The notes under the pieces were generated by a model, which worked only from the letters and a program-made list of their open reading frames with translations, was not told the origin of the DNA and did not search any database. A stretch of DNA of 64,000 bases, from NCBI GenBank assembly GCA_017407325.1, contig JAFQWV010000005.1, positions 62,001 through 126,000 of the forward strand, written 5' to 3'. Made by a program: the position numbers and the translations under genes. This document shows positions 27,781 to 37,524 of the stretch, piece by piece; position 1 is the stretch's first letter; every line of letters begins with the position of its first letter. Source of the DNA: Clostridia bacterium (GTDB lineage Bacteria; Bacillota; Clostridia; Christensenellales; Borkfalkiaceae).

Positions 27781-28890
27781 TTAATCCATAAATTGAATTA
27801 TAATATTATTTTGAACGTACAAATATTCGTCTTTTATCTTGATGCAATCTTCATAAATTTCAAGGTACGGCATAAGCATTTTTACCCTATCAGAAAACCT
27901 TACCATAAACTTTTCGCCAAACCTTTCTTCGTATTCAGAAAAGACAATTCCGCGCGTAGTTCTAAGTGCAAGCATAATAAATTCGAACTTTCTTTCGTCA
28001 CCTTCAATGTTTTCGCTAAAAATTTCAGGGTACTTGTCGTTTAATAAAAGATGAATATATTCGTCAATTTTAGAAGTGTTAGTAAACCTTCTTTCGTCTA
28101 TAAAGCTTGACGCGCTTACACCAAAACCGATATACTCTCCACGTAGCCAATAGTTAAGATTGTGTCTTGAAAACTTGCCGTCTTTGCAAAAGTTAGACAC
28201 TTCGTATCTCGAAAAACCAAGAGTACTTAAAAGCTTGACCGAAAAATCATAAAAATCTGCAACTTCGTCTTCACTAGGAAGATCGCCGTTAAGATATTTC
28301 GAGTACATTATAGTACCTTCTTCTGCCTTTAAAGAGTACAAAGATATATGACTTGCGCCAAGGTCGTTTGCAAGACGAATACTTTTTTCGATTTGGTCTT
28401 TAGTTTGGTTTTCAAGCCCAATCATTATATCAACACTGACGTTTTCGCCGTCTAAAAGTTTCATAGCGCTGACAAAATCGTCGGTTGTATGTATACGGTT
28501 AAGCCTTTGTAGCATACCGTCGTCAGCGCATTGAAGTCCAACGCTGAAACGGTTTATGCCTGCTTTTTTGTAAAGCTTAACCTTTTCTTCGGTTATAGTC
28601 CCCGGATTTAATTCTAAAGTAATTTCGGCGTTTGGTTTAATTTTAAACTCTTGACTAATAAGCTTCATCGCGCCGTAAATAAATTTTTCGTTTACAAACG
28701 ACGGAGTCCCGCCACCAAAATACACCGTATCAAAAACCTTGTCCTTAAGCGTTTTTGCGCGATACTTAATTTCTTTATACATAACGGCAAAATAGGCTTC
28801 ACACTTACCTATCTCGCGTGGGTAAGATGCAAAGTCGCAATAAGTACATTTTTGAGCGCAAAAAGGAATATGAATATAAATTCCAGCCAT
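27781..28890 (-). CDS. hemW: HemW-type radical SAM protein
   Basis: 369 aa. The radical SAM cluster motif CAQKCTYCDF (CxxxCxxC) is at about residue 12, preceded by IYIHIPFC; later ITLELNPGT, RFSVGLQ and HNLNYWLRGEYIGFG, typical of the HemN/HemW family. HemW members are heme chaperones rather than coproporphyrinogen dehydrogenases. Sits directly after lepA, a pairing seen widely in Firmicutes. One ATAAGTCGATTA 12-mer is in the downstream gap (27760-27771). Confidence 0.92.
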   Translation of the reverse strand: MAGIYIHIPFCAQKCTYCDFASYPREIGKCEAYFAVMYKEIKYRAKTLKDKVFDTVYFGGGTPSFVNEKFIYGAMKLISQEFKIKPNAEITLELNPGTITEEKVKLYKKAGINRFSVGLQCADDGMLQRLNRIHTTDDFVSAMKLLDGENVSVDIMIGLENQTKDQIEKSIRLANDLGASHISLYSLKAEEGTIMYSKYLNGDLPSEDEVADFYDFSVKLLSTLGFSRYEVSNFCKDGKFSRHNLNYWLRGEYIGFGVSASSFIDERRFTNTSKIDEYIHLLLNDKYPEIFSENIEGDERKFEFIMLALRTTRGIVFSEYEERFGEKFMVRFSDRVKMLMPYLEIYEDCIKIKDEYLYVQNNIIIQFMD

Positions 28891-28923
28891 AAAACCCTTC
28901 CTATAACACGATTATTAGCAATT

Positions 28924-30735
28924 TTAGTTATCGCTATCAATTTTCAAAATGGACATAAACGCTTCTGACGGAATTTCTACCGTACCGAGTTTACGCATTT
29001 TCTTTTTACCTTCTTTCTGTTTTTCCAAAAGCTTTTTCTTACGCGTGATATCACCGCCGTAACACTTAGCTAAAACGTCTTTTCTAAGCGCTTTTACAGT
29101 TTCACGCGCGATAATCTTTCCTCCTATTGCAGCTTGAATAGGAATTTCAAACATTTGGCGTGGAATAACTTCTTTCAGTCTTTCCGCAATTGCTCTACCA
29201 CGAGCGTACGCCTTATCCTTATGAACGATAATTGCAAGCGCGTCGCACGGATCGCCGTTAAGATACATATCAAGTTTTACAAGCTCACTTCTTTCGTAGC
29301 CTTCTATCTCGTAGTCAAACGATGCGTAACCACGCGTTCTTGATTTTAATCCGTCGAAAAAGTCGAACACAATCTCGTTAAGTGGAAGCTTATAATTAAG
29401 TTTAACGCGCTTTTGGTCAAGATAAGTCATATCGCGCATAACACCACGCTTTTCTTGACACAAATCCATAATCGCGCCAACGTATTCAGGTGGTGAATAA
29501 ATGTTTGCGCAAATTATAGGCTCTTCCATATAATCGACGCCACTCATATCAGGAAGGCGCGACGGATTTTCAACTTCTAGCATGGTTCCGTCTGTTAGAT
29601 ATACTTTATACGAAACACTTGGCGCAGTCGTAATAATTTCTAAGTCGAACTCACGCTCGATGCGTTGCTGTATAATTTCCATATGAAGTAGACCTAAAAA
29701 TCCACATCTAAAGCCGAAGCCTAGCGCAGTCGAATTTTCAGGCTCGAAAGTCAGTGCCGCATCGTTTAATTTTAATTTCAAAAGTGCTTCTTTAAGGTCG
29801 TTAAACTTGCTTCCGTCAAGTGGATAAACACCCGAGAACACCATAGGAAGCGCCTTTTGATAGCCGGGGCACGGCTCGCACGTTGGGTTTTCAACCGTAG
29901 TAATCGTATCGCCAACTTGAGTATCTTCTACACTTTTAATACTTGCCGTAACGTAACCAACTTCCCCCGAAGTCAGTTCCTTTTGAGGTAGCAAATCTGG
30001 ACTGAAAACACCAACTTCAACGACGTCAAAAGTCTTGTCTGACATAAAAGTTCTTATCTTCATACCAGGTCTTACAACACCTTCCATAACGCGAACGAAA
30101 CAAATTACGCCCTTAAAATTATCGTAGTACGAGTCAAATATAAGCGCTTTAAGTGGCGCATCGTCACAGGATACGGGTGGCGGTAATTGCTCGACGATAC
30201 CTTCTAAAACTTCTTCAATATTTATACCGCTCTTTGCCGAAATTCTCGGTGCGCGCGACGCGTCTATACCGATAACCTCTTCAATCTCAGTTGCAACTTC
30301 GTCACACCTTGCGCTCGGTAAGTCGATTTTGTTTAGTACCGGCATAACTTCAAGGTCGTTATCAACGGCTAAATAAACGTTAGCGAGCGTTTGTGCTTCT
30401 ACACCCTGCGACGAGTCAACGACTAATATTGCCCCCTCACACGCAGCAAGCGAACGTGAAACCTCATACGAAAAGTCAACGTGACCAGGAGTATCAATCA
30501 GGTTAAAAACGTATTCTTTGCCGTCTTTTGCGGTATAATACATGCGTACAGGGGTAAGTTTTATGGTAATTCCCCTTTCGCGCTCAAGGTCCATAGAATC
30601 CAAAAGTTGATCTTTTAAATCTCTTTGGGAGACTTGCCCTGTCATTTCAATAAGACGGTCGGCAAGCGTGCTTTTACCGTGGTCGATATGCGCAATTATA
30701 CAAAAATTTCTAATGTTTTCCTTTTTTAAAGCCAT
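28924..30735 (-). CDS. lepA: elongation factor 4 (LepA GTPase)
   Basis: 603 aa. GTPase motifs [14 protein letters not shown], the DTPGHVDF segment and NKIDLP; the LepA-specific C-terminal domain ends near [32 protein letters not shown]. Back-translocates ribosomes under stress. AAAGGAAAG ribosome binding site. First gene of the lepA-hemW-dnaE-pfkA-pfp run. Confidence 0.96.
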   Translation of the reverse strand: MALKKENIRNFCIIAHIDHGKSTLADRLIEMTGQVSQRDLKDQLLDSMDLERERGITIKLTPVRMYYTAKDGKEYVFNLIDTPGHVDFSYEVSRSLAACEGAILVVDSSQGVEAQTLANVYLAVDNDLEVMPVLNKIDLPSARCDEVATEIEEVIGIDASRAPRISAKSGINIEEVLEGIVEQLPPPVSCDDAPLKALIFDSYYDNFKGVICFVRVMEGVVRPGMKIRTFMSDKTFDVVEVGVFSPDLLPQKELTSGEVGYVTASIKSVEDTQVGDTITTVENPTCEPCPGYQKALPMVFSGVYPLDGSKFNDLKEALLKLKLNDAALTFEPENSTALGFGFRCGFLGLLHMEIIQQRIEREFDLEIITTAPSVSYKVYLTDGTMLEVENPSRLPDMSGVDYMEEPIICANIYSPPEYVGAIMDLCQEKRGVMRDMTYLDQKRVKLNYKLPLNEIVFDFFDGLKSRTRGYASFDYEIEGYERSELVKLDMYLNGDPCDALAIIVHKDKAYARGRAIAERLKEVIPRQMFEIPIQAAIGGKIIARETVKALRKDVLAKCYGGDITRKKKLLEKQKEGKKKMRKLGTVEIPSEAFMSILKIDSDN

Positions 30736-30900
30736 ACTTTCCTTTTTGCCAAAAAGTCAAATTAAATTAAAGCCAAAATATCAATTTAATCTACACTCTT
30801 ACGGCAATGCTAAATATTTTTGCGTTATATTATCCCATTTTAGTAGTATATAATATTATTACATATTTAATATAAACAGTCAAGCGTTTCGGGGCGATAT

Positions 30901-31070
30901 AATGTAGCCTTACGGCTATGTATAGTGAAATCCGATTTAAATCGGGTGAAATTGCAACCTGTCGGTTGCAGTGAAATTTTACCTTGCTTTTTGCGCAAGG
31001 TAAAGTGAAATTCAACTTTTTAAAAAAAGTTGAGTTATTGTCGCGCAATTTTGCGTAAAGCAAAATTGCC
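30901..31070. repeat. hairpin array, linker GTGAAAT, with cap motif
   Basis: Hairpins TAGCC/GGCTA (30905-30918), CCGATTT/AAATCGG (30932-30945), TGCAACC/GGTTGCA (30953-30970), TTTACCTTGC/GCAAGGTAAA (30978-31004) and TCAACTTTTT/AAAAAGTTGA (31012-31033), joined by GTGAAAT. It ends with ATTGTCGC and a cap hairpin GCAATTTTGC/GCAAAATTGC (31045-31069). Read on the minus strand the polarity matches the array at 12148. Confidence 0.85.
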
Positions 31071-31116
31071 AGCATAACATATAATTTTTTCTAAGGAATA
31101 CTTAATTATAAAATAT

Positions 31117-31162
31117 GACGGCTAAGCCGTCAATTTATGCAAAATTATATTTTGCAATTCAT
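31117..31162. repeat. short hairpin array, linker AATTTAT
   Basis: GACGGC-TAA-GCCGTC (31117-31131), AATTTAT, GCAAAAT-TAT-ATTTTGC (31139-31155), AATTCAT. With 30901-31070 it occupies most of the lepA-GDPD gap (30736-31218); the rest shows nothing else recognised. Confidence 0.75.
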
Positions 31163-31218
31163 TTATTTGATTTGCCAAAAACTAAAAAATATATTACAAT
31201 AAACTTAAAGGAAAATTT

Positions 31219-31941
31219 ATGAAAACAAGATTACAAAAAGACAGTTGGCTATTAACTACGCCTATAATACACCGCGGATATATTACTGAAACTACGCCTG
31301 AAAACAGTTTGGGAGCGTTTCAAAAAGCAATAGAGCTTGGTCACCCTATCGAATTTGACGTTCAAATGACAAGTGACGGCCGTCTTGTTTGCGTGCACGA
31401 CGACAACCTAAAAAAACTTACAGGTTTTGACGGCGACGTCAGAAAAACAGATTATGAAACGATTAAAAAACTGCGACTTTTAAGCACTCAATATTCTATT
31501 CCCGACTTTAAAGAAGTTTTAGACCTTGTAAATGGACAAGTCCCACTTTTAATAGAAGTAAAACACCAATTAAAAGACGGTATTTGCGAAAAAATTGTAA
31601 ACGAACTTAAAAATTATAAAGGCGAGTTTGCATTAGAAAGCTTTAACCCAACTTATATGAAAAAATTCAAAAAACTTGCGCCAAAGTTTTTGCGTGGTAT
31701 GCTCGGTACGGTAGTCAAATCAGGCTTAGGATTTTTTATCGACAAAGCTATGAAATTTCTGCCACTAAACTTTCTCGTAAAACCCGATTTTATATGTTAT
31801 AACGTAAAAAACCTGCCTATAAGTCGATTAATAAGCAATAATTTGCCAATAATTGCGTGGACGGTTACAACCGAAGAAGAAAAAATCATCTCAAAAAAAT
31901 ACGCAGTAAATTATATATTTAACAATAAACGAGAATTATGA
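31219..31941 (+). CDS. glycerophosphodiester phosphodiesterase
   Basis: 240 aa GDPD-family TIM barrel. Catalytic motifs: IIHRGYITETTPENS (His, Arg, Glu), EFDVQMTSDG (Glu, Asp) and VCVHDDNLKKLTG (His). Hydrolyses glycerophosphodiesters to glycerol 3-phosphate plus alcohol. No signal peptide, so probably cytoplasmic. AAAGGAAA site upstream. Overlaps the following XRE gene by 4 nt. Confidence 0.9.
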   Translation: MKTRLQKDSWLLTTPIIHRGYITETTPENSLGAFQKAIELGHPIEFDVQMTSDGRLVCVHDDNLKKLTGFDGDVRKTDYETIKKLRLLSTQYSIPDFKEVLDLVNGQVPLLIEVKHQLKDGICEKIVNELKNYKGEFALESFNPTYMKKFKKLAPKFLRGMLGTVVKSGLGFFIDKAMKFLPLNFLVKPDFICYNVKNLPISRLISNNLPIIAWTVTTEEEKIISKKYAVNYIFNNKREL

Positions 31942-32138
31942 AAATAGGAACGAAGATTAAAGAATTAAGAATTGAAAAAGAGTTATCTCAAACTGAACTT
32001 GCAAAGTTAGTCGGAGTTAGTCAAAAGGCTGTTGACTATTGGGAACGAAACGTAAACGAACCTAAAGCAAGTTATATAATAGCACTTGTAAAGATTTTTG
32101 AAATTACTTTCGACGAATTTTTCAGCGATATAACGTAA
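31938..32138 (+). CDS. small XRE-family DNA-binding protein
   Basis: 66 aa, a single helix-turn-helix domain: TKIKELRIEKELSQTELAKL and VGVSQKAVDYWERNVNEP. The start overlaps the GDPD stop (ATGA), so the two are translationally coupled. Probably regulates its own operon; target unknown. Confidence 0.85.
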   Translation: MKIGTKIKELRIEKELSQTELAKLVGVSQKAVDYWERNVNEPKASYIIALVKIFEITFDEFFSDIT

Positions 32139-32140
32139 AA

Positions 32141-32168
32141 AGCAGTAGCTAACGCTACTGCTTTTTTG
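32141..32168 (+). terminator. terminator after the GDPD-XRE pair
   Basis: AGCAGTAGC-TAAC-GCTACTGCT stem (9 bp) followed by TTTTT. Confidence 0.85.
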
Positions 32169-32170
32169 AT

Positions 32171-32310
32171 GAATTGCAAATTTGCATAAATTAACGGCTT
32201 TTGCCGTCATAAATTTAACGCATAAGCGTTCATAAATTGCAACCTTGGTTGCATAATATCTATGCAAAAACTCGTTTTTGCAATTTATGAAAACGAAGTT
32301 TTCAATTTAT
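32171..32310. repeat. hairpin array, linker ATAAATT switching to AATTTAT
   Basis: Hairpins GCAAA/TTTGC (32176-32185), ACGGC/GCCGT, AACGC/GCGTT and GCAACC/GGTTGC (32239-32252) are joined by ATAAATT; after 32263 GCAAAAAC/GTTTTTGC (32264-32281) and GAAAAC/GTTTTC (32289-32303) are joined by AATTTAT, the reverse complement. Confidence 0.85.
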
Positions 32311-32319
32311 CTATAAAAA

Positions 32320-32599
32320 GACTTAGAAACAAGCAAGACAAGGCTCGGTCGGGCAACCCGACTGCTATGTTTTTGTCTTTATTTTCTCTTCGTGTTTCTA
32401 TGATTAAAAAGACTTAGAAACAAGCAGTTCAAGGCTCGCAAAGTTTAACTGGATTGGATTAGCCTTTTCTATGATTAAAAAGACTTAGAAACGAGTTAGG
32501 CTAGGCTCGCTTAGGTTGAGCGGATTGGATAGACCTTGTCGGTCATCCAAGTCGTGAAACCTAAGCAGAAACGACGCATAACGAAGTTTATAAGGCTTT
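32320..32599. repeat. three diverged units of a ~125 bp structured repeat
   Basis: Units start at 32320, 32411 and 32482, each opening AAAAAGACTTAGAAAC. The third is nearly full length and shares an identical 46-nt core (32513-32558) with both copies at 53032-53278. The core folds as TTGGATAGACC / GGTCATCCAA with one bulge. The first two units keep the ends but differ internally. No open frame. Lies directly downstream of galE on the other strand. Confidence 0.8.
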
Positions 32600-33607
32600 T
32601 TAAAAGCCGTTAGGGTTTTTAATCTGCCAGTTTAGAGCGTGAGCGCACATTTCATCAATTCCGTACTCTGCGGTAAAACCAAGTTTTTCTTTTGCTAAAG
32701 ACGCGTCGGCGTAGCAAATAGCAACGTCACCTGGGCGACGGTCGACGATTTTATAAGGAATTTCTTTTCCGAGCGCTTTTGAAAATGCTTTTACTAAATC
32801 TAAAACGCTATAACCGTTACCCGTTCCGAGATTGACGATTAAAAGCCCCCCGTTTTCAATCTTATCAACAGCTAAAACGTGTCCTCGCGCAAGGTCGACT
32901 ACGTGAATATAGTCGCGAACGCCCGTTCCGTCGTGAGTTGGATAATCGTTACCGAAAACACTTAGATACGGGAGCTTTCCGATAGCAACTTTAGTAATAT
33001 AAGGCGCCAGGTTATTAGGAATACCGTTAGGGTCTTCGCCAATAAGCCCAGACGGATGTGCGCCGATAGGATTGAAATAGCGCAAAATCGTAATATCCCA
33101 CTCTTTATCACTGTTATACAAATCTTTTAAAATGTACTCAATGAAAAGCTTCGTGCTACCGTATGGGTTTGTCGTTGAAAGTGGAAAATCTTCGGTGATA
33201 GGAACGGTTTTCGGATCGCCGTAAACGGTTGCCGACGACGAGAAAACTAATTTTTTACAGCCGTATTCGCGCATAACTTCGATAAGCGCGATAACACCAC
33301 CGATATTGTTTTTATAATATTCGATAGGCTTTTGAACAGATTCGCCAACAGCTTTAAAACCTGCGAAATTAATAACGGCAAAAATTTCGTTCTCCTCAAA
33401 AATTTTACGCATGCAAGGCTTGTCGGCAATATCGTATTGATAGAACTTAACCTTTTTGCCCGTAATTTCCTCTACGCGCTTTACCGCGTTAAATTTACTG
33501 TTAGAAAGGTCGTCGCAAATAATAACTCCGTAACCGTTCTGTAAAAGTTCAACGGCAGTATGCGAGCCTATAAAACCTGCGCCACCTGTTACTAAAATGT
33601 TTTTCAT
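32600..33607 (-). CDS. galE: UDP-glucose 4-epimerase
   Basis: 335 aa from ATG 33607, which has TTAGGAG upstream; an upstream start would extend through the terminator. NAD motif TGGAGFIGSH at residue 6, catalytic YGSTK (Tyr/Lys of the SDR family) and FNPIGAHPSG typical of GalE. Interconverts UDP-glucose and UDP-galactose for surface polysaccharide and galactose use. Downstream of glyA but separated from it by a perfect terminator hairpin. Confidence 0.95.
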   Translation of the reverse strand: MKNILVTGGAGFIGSHTAVELLQNGYGVIICDDLSNSKFNAVKRVEEITGKKVKFYQYDIADKPCMRKIFEENEIFAVINFAGFKAVGESVQKPIEYYKNNIGGVIALIEVMREYGCKKLVFSSSATVYGDPKTVPITEDFPLSTTNPYGSTKLFIEYILKDLYNSDKEWDITILRYFNPIGAHPSGLIGEDPNGIPNNLAPYITKVAIGKLPYLSVFGNDYPTHDGTGVRDYIHVVDLARGHVLAVDKIENGGLLIVNLGTGNGYSVLDLVKAFSKALGKEIPYKIVDRRPGDVAICYADASLAKEKLGFTAEYGIDEMCAHALNWQIKNPNGF

Positions 33608-33624
33608 ATTAACTCCTAATTTAT

Positions 33625-33659
33625 AAAATTGCGCGATAATCGACTTATCGCGCAATTTT
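33625..33659 (-). terminator. terminator after glyA with 12-mer loop
   Basis: Perfect 15-bp stem AAAATTGCGCGATAA / TTATCGCGCAATTTT with loop TCGAC; the loop and flanks form one exact TAATCGACTTAT. Downstream T-run on the minus strand is TTTTAT. Confidence 0.85.
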
Positions 33660-33667
33660 TAGTGTTT

Positions 33668-34903
33668 TTAGTTGTAAAGTGGGAAACGAGCGAGAAGCTC
33701 TTTAACTTCAGCTTTTACTTCCTTAACGGCAGACTTACCTTCTTTGATAATTCTCGTAATCATGTTAGCAATTTGAATCATTTCAGCCTCTTTCATACCA
33801 CGGGTAGTAACGCTTGGCGTACCAATTCGAACGCCAGATGCAACTGACGCCTTTCTCTTTTCGTTTGGAACGGTGTTCTTGTTTACCGTAATGTTTGCTT
33901 TTTCTAAAAGCTCTTCAAGATCTGCACCCGTCATATCAATTTCAGAAAGATCGAGTAGCATTAAGTGGTTGTCCGTACCGTTTGATACGAGCTTGATACC
34001 ATTTGCAGTAAACGTATCTGCCATAGCTTTTGCGTTTTTAACGATTTGCTCTTGATAAGCCTTAAATTCTGGGGTTAATGCTTCGCCGAACGCAACAGCC
34101 TTACCAGCGATAACGTGTTCGAGTGGACCACCTTGCATACCTGGGAATACTGCAGAATTGATCTTCTTAGCATATTGTTCTTTACACATAATAACGCCAC
34201 CGCGTGGACCGCGTAAAGTTTTGTGAGTAGTAGTAGTTACGATATCAGCATAAGGTACCGGACTTGGGTGTAAACCTGCAGCAACCAAACCTGCAATGTG
34301 CGCCATATCTACCATTAAGAGTGCGCCAACTTTATCAGCGATTTCTCTGAAACGCTTAAAGTCGATAATTCTCGGATAAGCGCTTGCACCACAAACGATC
34401 ATTTTTGGCTTGCATTCTAGTGCAATCTTTTCAACCTCGTCGTAGTTAATAGTTTCAGTAACGCTGTCAACACCGTAAGGAACGATGTTAAAATATTTAC
34501 CACTCATATTAGCCTTGTGACCGTGAGTTAAGTGTCCGCCGTGAGGAAGACTCATACCCATAATAGTGTCGCCAGGCGTTAAGAGTGCAAAGTAAACTGC
34601 TTGGTTAGCACTTGCACCGCTGTGTGGTTGAACGTTAGCGTGTTCACAACCGTAAATAGCCTTTAATCGTTCTATAGCAAGGGTTTCTACTTCGTCAACG
34701 AACTTGCAACCACCGTAATAACGGTGTCCGCTGTAACCTTCTGCATACTTGTTAGTAAGCACGCTACCAACAGCTTCTAAAACTGCAGGAGATACGAAGT
34801 TTTCACTTGCGATAAGCTCTATCGTGTTTCTTTGACGTTTAAGTTCTTTGTTTACCGCTGAAAAAACTTCAGGGTCTTGTTTCTTGAGTATTTTGTAGTT
34901 CAT
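33668..34903 (-). CDS. glyA: serine hydroxymethyltransferase
   Basis: 411 aa. PLP lysine motif [13 protein letters not shown] near residue 225, plus [16 protein letters not shown] and [13 protein letters not shown]. Makes glycine and methylene-tetrahydrofolate from serine. A promoter TTTACT-17-TATAAT lies about 45-70 nt upstream on the minus strand. Confidence 0.96.
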   Translation of the reverse strand: MNYKILKKQDPEVFSAVNKELKRQRNTIELIASENFVSPAVLEAVGSVLTNKYAEGYSGHRYYGGCKFVDEVETLAIERLKAIYGCEHANVQPHSGASANQAVYFALLTPGDTIMGMSLPHGGHLTHGHKANMSGKYFNIVPYGVDSVTETINYDEVEKIALECKPKMIVCGASAYPRIIDFKRFREIADKVGALLMVDMAHIAGLVAAGLHPSPVPYADIVTTTTHKTLRGPRGGVIMCKEQYAKKINSAVFPGMQGGPLEHVIAGKAVAFGEALTPEFKAYQEQIVKNAKAMADTFTANGIKLVSNGTDNHLMLLDLSEIDMTGADLEELLEKANITVNKNTVPNEKRKASVASGVRIGTPSVTTRGMKEAEMIQIANMITRIIKEGKSAVKEVKAEVKELLARFPLYN

Positions 34904-34945
34904 TTTAAAAACTCCCTATTTTATTTTCGAAATTTAACTTATTTG

Positions 34946-34974
34946 ATTATACCCGATTTTTACTTTTAAGTAAA
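34946..34974 (-). promoter_or_regulatory. promoter for glyA
   Basis: Minus-strand TTTACT (34969-34974), 17-nt spacer, TATAAT (34946-34951). Confidence 0.6.
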
Positions 34975-35008
34975 CCTAATTTAAGTGGTTTTAACGTATT
35001 TTTCAAAA

Positions 35009-35206
35009 TTATTTGATTTTAAGATAAAGCCTGCAATGACAAAAACCTTCAAAATTTTCGTCAGCAATCTGGTCTTTAAACTCTTGACACATACATTTAT
35101 TTTCTTCAAGTTTTCCAAGTTTGCAAGGACAATACCCGTCTTTTTTTGCCAAGCCTTCTCTGATTCTTTGAACTACTTCGTTATCAGGATTTAATACAAC
35201 TTTCAT
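35009..35206 (-). CDS. ferredoxin-thioredoxin reductase catalytic-chain-like protein
   Basis: 65 aa from ATG 35206 (AAAGGAGA upstream; a longer start would add 12 residues across that site). Six Cys occur in three pairs: CPC (26, 28), CMC (38, 40) and CHC (56, 58), the arrangement of the FTR catalytic beta subunit, which carries a [4Fe-4S] cluster next to a redox disulfide. It is far shorter than plant FTR-beta and no variable chain is adjacent. Probably a small redox partner for thioredoxin-like proteins; that role is inference. Confidence 0.78.
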   Translation of the reverse strand: MKVVLNPDNEVVQRIREGLAKKDGYCPCKLGKLEENKCMCQEFKDQIADENFEGFCHCRLYLKIK

Positions 35207-35321
35207 AATTTTTCTCCTTTTTAATGAAATTATGTACGCCACTTAACGTAATTATACAAAAAAAATAGTCGTTAATCAAGTTTTTAAACGCTTTTTTAAC
35301 GCCAAAACCAAAACTTTTCCC

Positions 35322-35350
35322 TTGACAATAATTGATAACTGTCTTATACT
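35322..35350 (+). promoter_or_regulatory. promoter for glnN
   Basis: TTGACA (35322-35327), 17-nt spacer, TATACT (35345-35350), 33 nt before the start. Confidence 0.75.
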
Positions 35351-35383
35351 ATAATATATTATATTTCGCTTCGGAGAAATGCT

Positions 35384-37474
35384 ATGGAAAGAATTGACGA
35401 AATTTTTGGCAGTCTGGTTTTTAACGATAAGGTTATGAAAGAACGTCTTCCTAAGGACGTTTATCTTGCTTTGCAAAAAACCGTACACCAAAACACTGAG
35501 CTAGACGCAAAAACCGCAACCGTAATTGCCGATGCTATGAAGGATTGGGCGATAGAAAACGGTGCGACTCACTTTACGCATTGGTTCCAACCTATGACAG
35601 GCATCACCGCCGAAAAGCACGACAGTTTTGTCGAGCCTGTATCGGGTGGCGGATGTATTTTGCGTTTTAGTGGAAAATCACTTATCCGTGGCGAAGCGGA
35701 CGCGTCAAGTTTCCCATCTGGTGGATTACGCGCAACTTTCGAAGCGCGTGGTTACACTGCGTGGGACCCAACGAGTTATGCGTTTATCAAAGACGGAAGT
35801 CTTTGTATACCTACGGTATTCTGTTCTTACGACGGTAGCACGCTTGACAAAAAAACACCACTACTTCGTTCGAACCAAGCTATCAATCGCGAAGCGTTAA
35901 GAATTTTAAAACTGTTCGGAAGTGACGCTAAAAAAGTTGACGTAAGCGTTGGCGCAGAACAAGAATATTTTTTACTTGACAGAAAAACTGCAGAAAAACG
36001 CCTTGACATTATGATTTGCGGAAGAACGCTTTTCGGCGCGCGCGCACCTAAAGGTCAAGAGCTTGACGACCACTACTACGGCTCAATCAAGCACCGCGTT
36101 TCTGAATATATGAAGGACTTGGACCACGAACTTTGGATTCACGGTGTTCCTTCAAAAACTAAACACAACGAAGTTGCGCCTGCTCAGCACGAACTTGCAC
36201 CAACCTATGGCGAAGCTAACCTTGCAACCGACCACAACCAACTTACTATGGACTTTATGAAATCGGTTGCGCGCCGTCATGATATGATTTGCTTGCTTCA
36301 CGAAAAACCGTTCAACTCGGTCAACGGTAGCGGTAAGCACAACAACTGGTCGCTAACGACCGATACGGGCGTAAATTTATTAGAACCGGGCAAAACCCCT
36401 TACGAAAACGCACAATTTTTACTATTTTTAACAGCTGTAATTTCTGCTGTTGACGAATATCAAGATTTACTTCGCGCGTGCGTAGCGTCTGCTGGAAACG
36501 ACCACCGTTTGGGCGCAAACGAAGCGCCACCTGCTATCGTTTCAATTTTCTTGGGCGACGAACTTACCGATATTTTACACGCTATCGAAGAAGACGAAAG
36601 TTACTTAGGAAATAAAAAACAAGTTCTTGAAATTGGTGTAGATTACCTTCCAAAATTCAAAAAAGACACGACCGACAGAAACAGAACGTCACCTTTTGCA
36701 TTTACCGGCAATAAGTTCGAATTCCGTATGGTTGGCTCGTCGTCGTCTATTGCAGAGCCTAATATCGTTTTAAACACTATCGTTGCGGAAAAACTTTCCC
36801 AGTTTAGCGATATTTTAGAAAAAGCAACCGACTTTAAGTCAAGCTTAAACGAACTTATTAAAACTAATATCAAAAAGCATAAACGCATACTTTACAGCGG
36901 TAATAACTACGCAGAAGATTGGGTTAAAGAAGCCACTTCCCGCGGACTTAGCAATCACAAAACCGCAGTTGACGCTATCCCAAGTTTTATCACCGATAAA
37001 AGCGTAGAATTATTTACTAAACACGGAGTATTTTCTAAGCAAGAGCTTTTCTCTCGTTGCGATATTATGCTTGAAGCGTACTATAAAACTATCGCTATCG
37101 AAGCATACACTATGCTCGATATGGCGTCTAAAAACGTTATCCCTGCTTGCTTTAAGTATGAAAAAACACTTGCAGAACTTATCTCTATGAAGGAAAATAG
37201 CGTTTCTGGAATTTCTTGTAAGGCAGAAGAAAAACGCTTGAAAGTTATTTCAATGCTTACCGACAAGCTTTACGACGCAACCGAAAAACTTTCAAAAGAT
37301 TTAACTTACCAAGACAAGCACTACGGCGTTTACGAAACGGCAAAATTCTTCAGAGATACGATTTTAGCCGATATGGAAACCGTCAGATCTTTTGCAGATG
37401 CGCTCGAACCAATCGTAGCAAAAGAATACTGGCCTTTCCCAACGTATTCCGACCTACTTTACAGCGTTAAATAA
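35384..37474 (+). CDS. glnN: glutamine synthetase type III
   Basis: 696 aa, characteristic of the large GSIII family. Conserved segments include GGCILRFSGKSLIRGEADASSF-like opening of the GSIII N-domain (about residues 85-105), GAEQEYFLLD (Glu ligands), KTKHNEVAPAQHELAP (His/Asn site) and EKPFNSVNGSGKHNNWSL. Makes glutamine from glutamate, ammonia and ATP in the cytoplasm. Ribosome binding site CGGAGA. Transcribed alone from a strong promoter to the hairpin at 37487. Confidence 0.95.
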   Translation: MERIDEIFGSLVFNDKVMKERLPKDVYLALQKTVHQNTELDAKTATVIADAMKDWAIENGATHFTHWFQPMTGITAEKHDSFVEPVSGGGCILRFSGKSLIRGEADASSFPSGGLRATFEARGYTAWDPTSYAFIKDGSLCIPTVFCSYDGSTLDKKTPLLRSNQAINREALRILKLFGSDAKKVDVSVGAEQEYFLLDRKTAEKRLDIMICGRTLFGARAPKGQELDDHYYGSIKHRVSEYMKDLDHELWIHGVPSKTKHNEVAPAQHELAPTYGEANLATDHNQLTMDFMKSVARRHDMICLLHEKPFNSVNGSGKHNNWSLTTDTGVNLLEPGKTPYENAQFLLFLTAVISAVDEYQDLLRACVASAGNDHRLGANEAPPAIVSIFLGDELTDILHAIEEDESYLGNKKQVLEIGVDYLPKFKKDTTDRNRTSPFAFTGNKFEFRMVGSSSSIAEPNIVLNTIVAEKLSQFSDILEKATDFKSSLNELIKTNIKKHKRILYSGNNYAEDWVKEATSRGLSNHKTAVDAIPSFITDKSVELFTKHGVFSKQELFSRCDIMLEAYYKTIAIEAYTMLDMASKNVIPACFKYEKTLAELISMKENSVSGISCKAEEKRLKVISMLTDKLYDATEKLSKDLTYQDKHYGVYETAKFFRDTILADMETVRSFADALEPIVAKEYWPFPTYSDLLYSVK

Positions 37475-37486
37475 TTTAAAATTACA

Positions 37487-37522
37487 AAAACCGTGCAATT
37501 GATACGTTGCACGGTTTTATTT
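37487..37522. terminator. bidirectional terminator between glnN and trmL
   Basis: AAAACCGTGCAA / TTGCACGGTTTT stem (12 bp), 8-nt loop, T-rich on both strands. Confidence 0.85.
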
Positions 37523-37524
37523 AT

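Noticed and set aside
30736..31218. Riboswitch or tRNA in the 480-bp lepA-GDPD gap
   Set aside because: The complexity is explained by two hairpin arrays; no conserved riboswitch core or cloverleaf was visible.
32171..32599. Transposon or integron explanation for the repeats here
   Set aside because: No transposase, terminal inverted repeats or target duplication was seen in the region.
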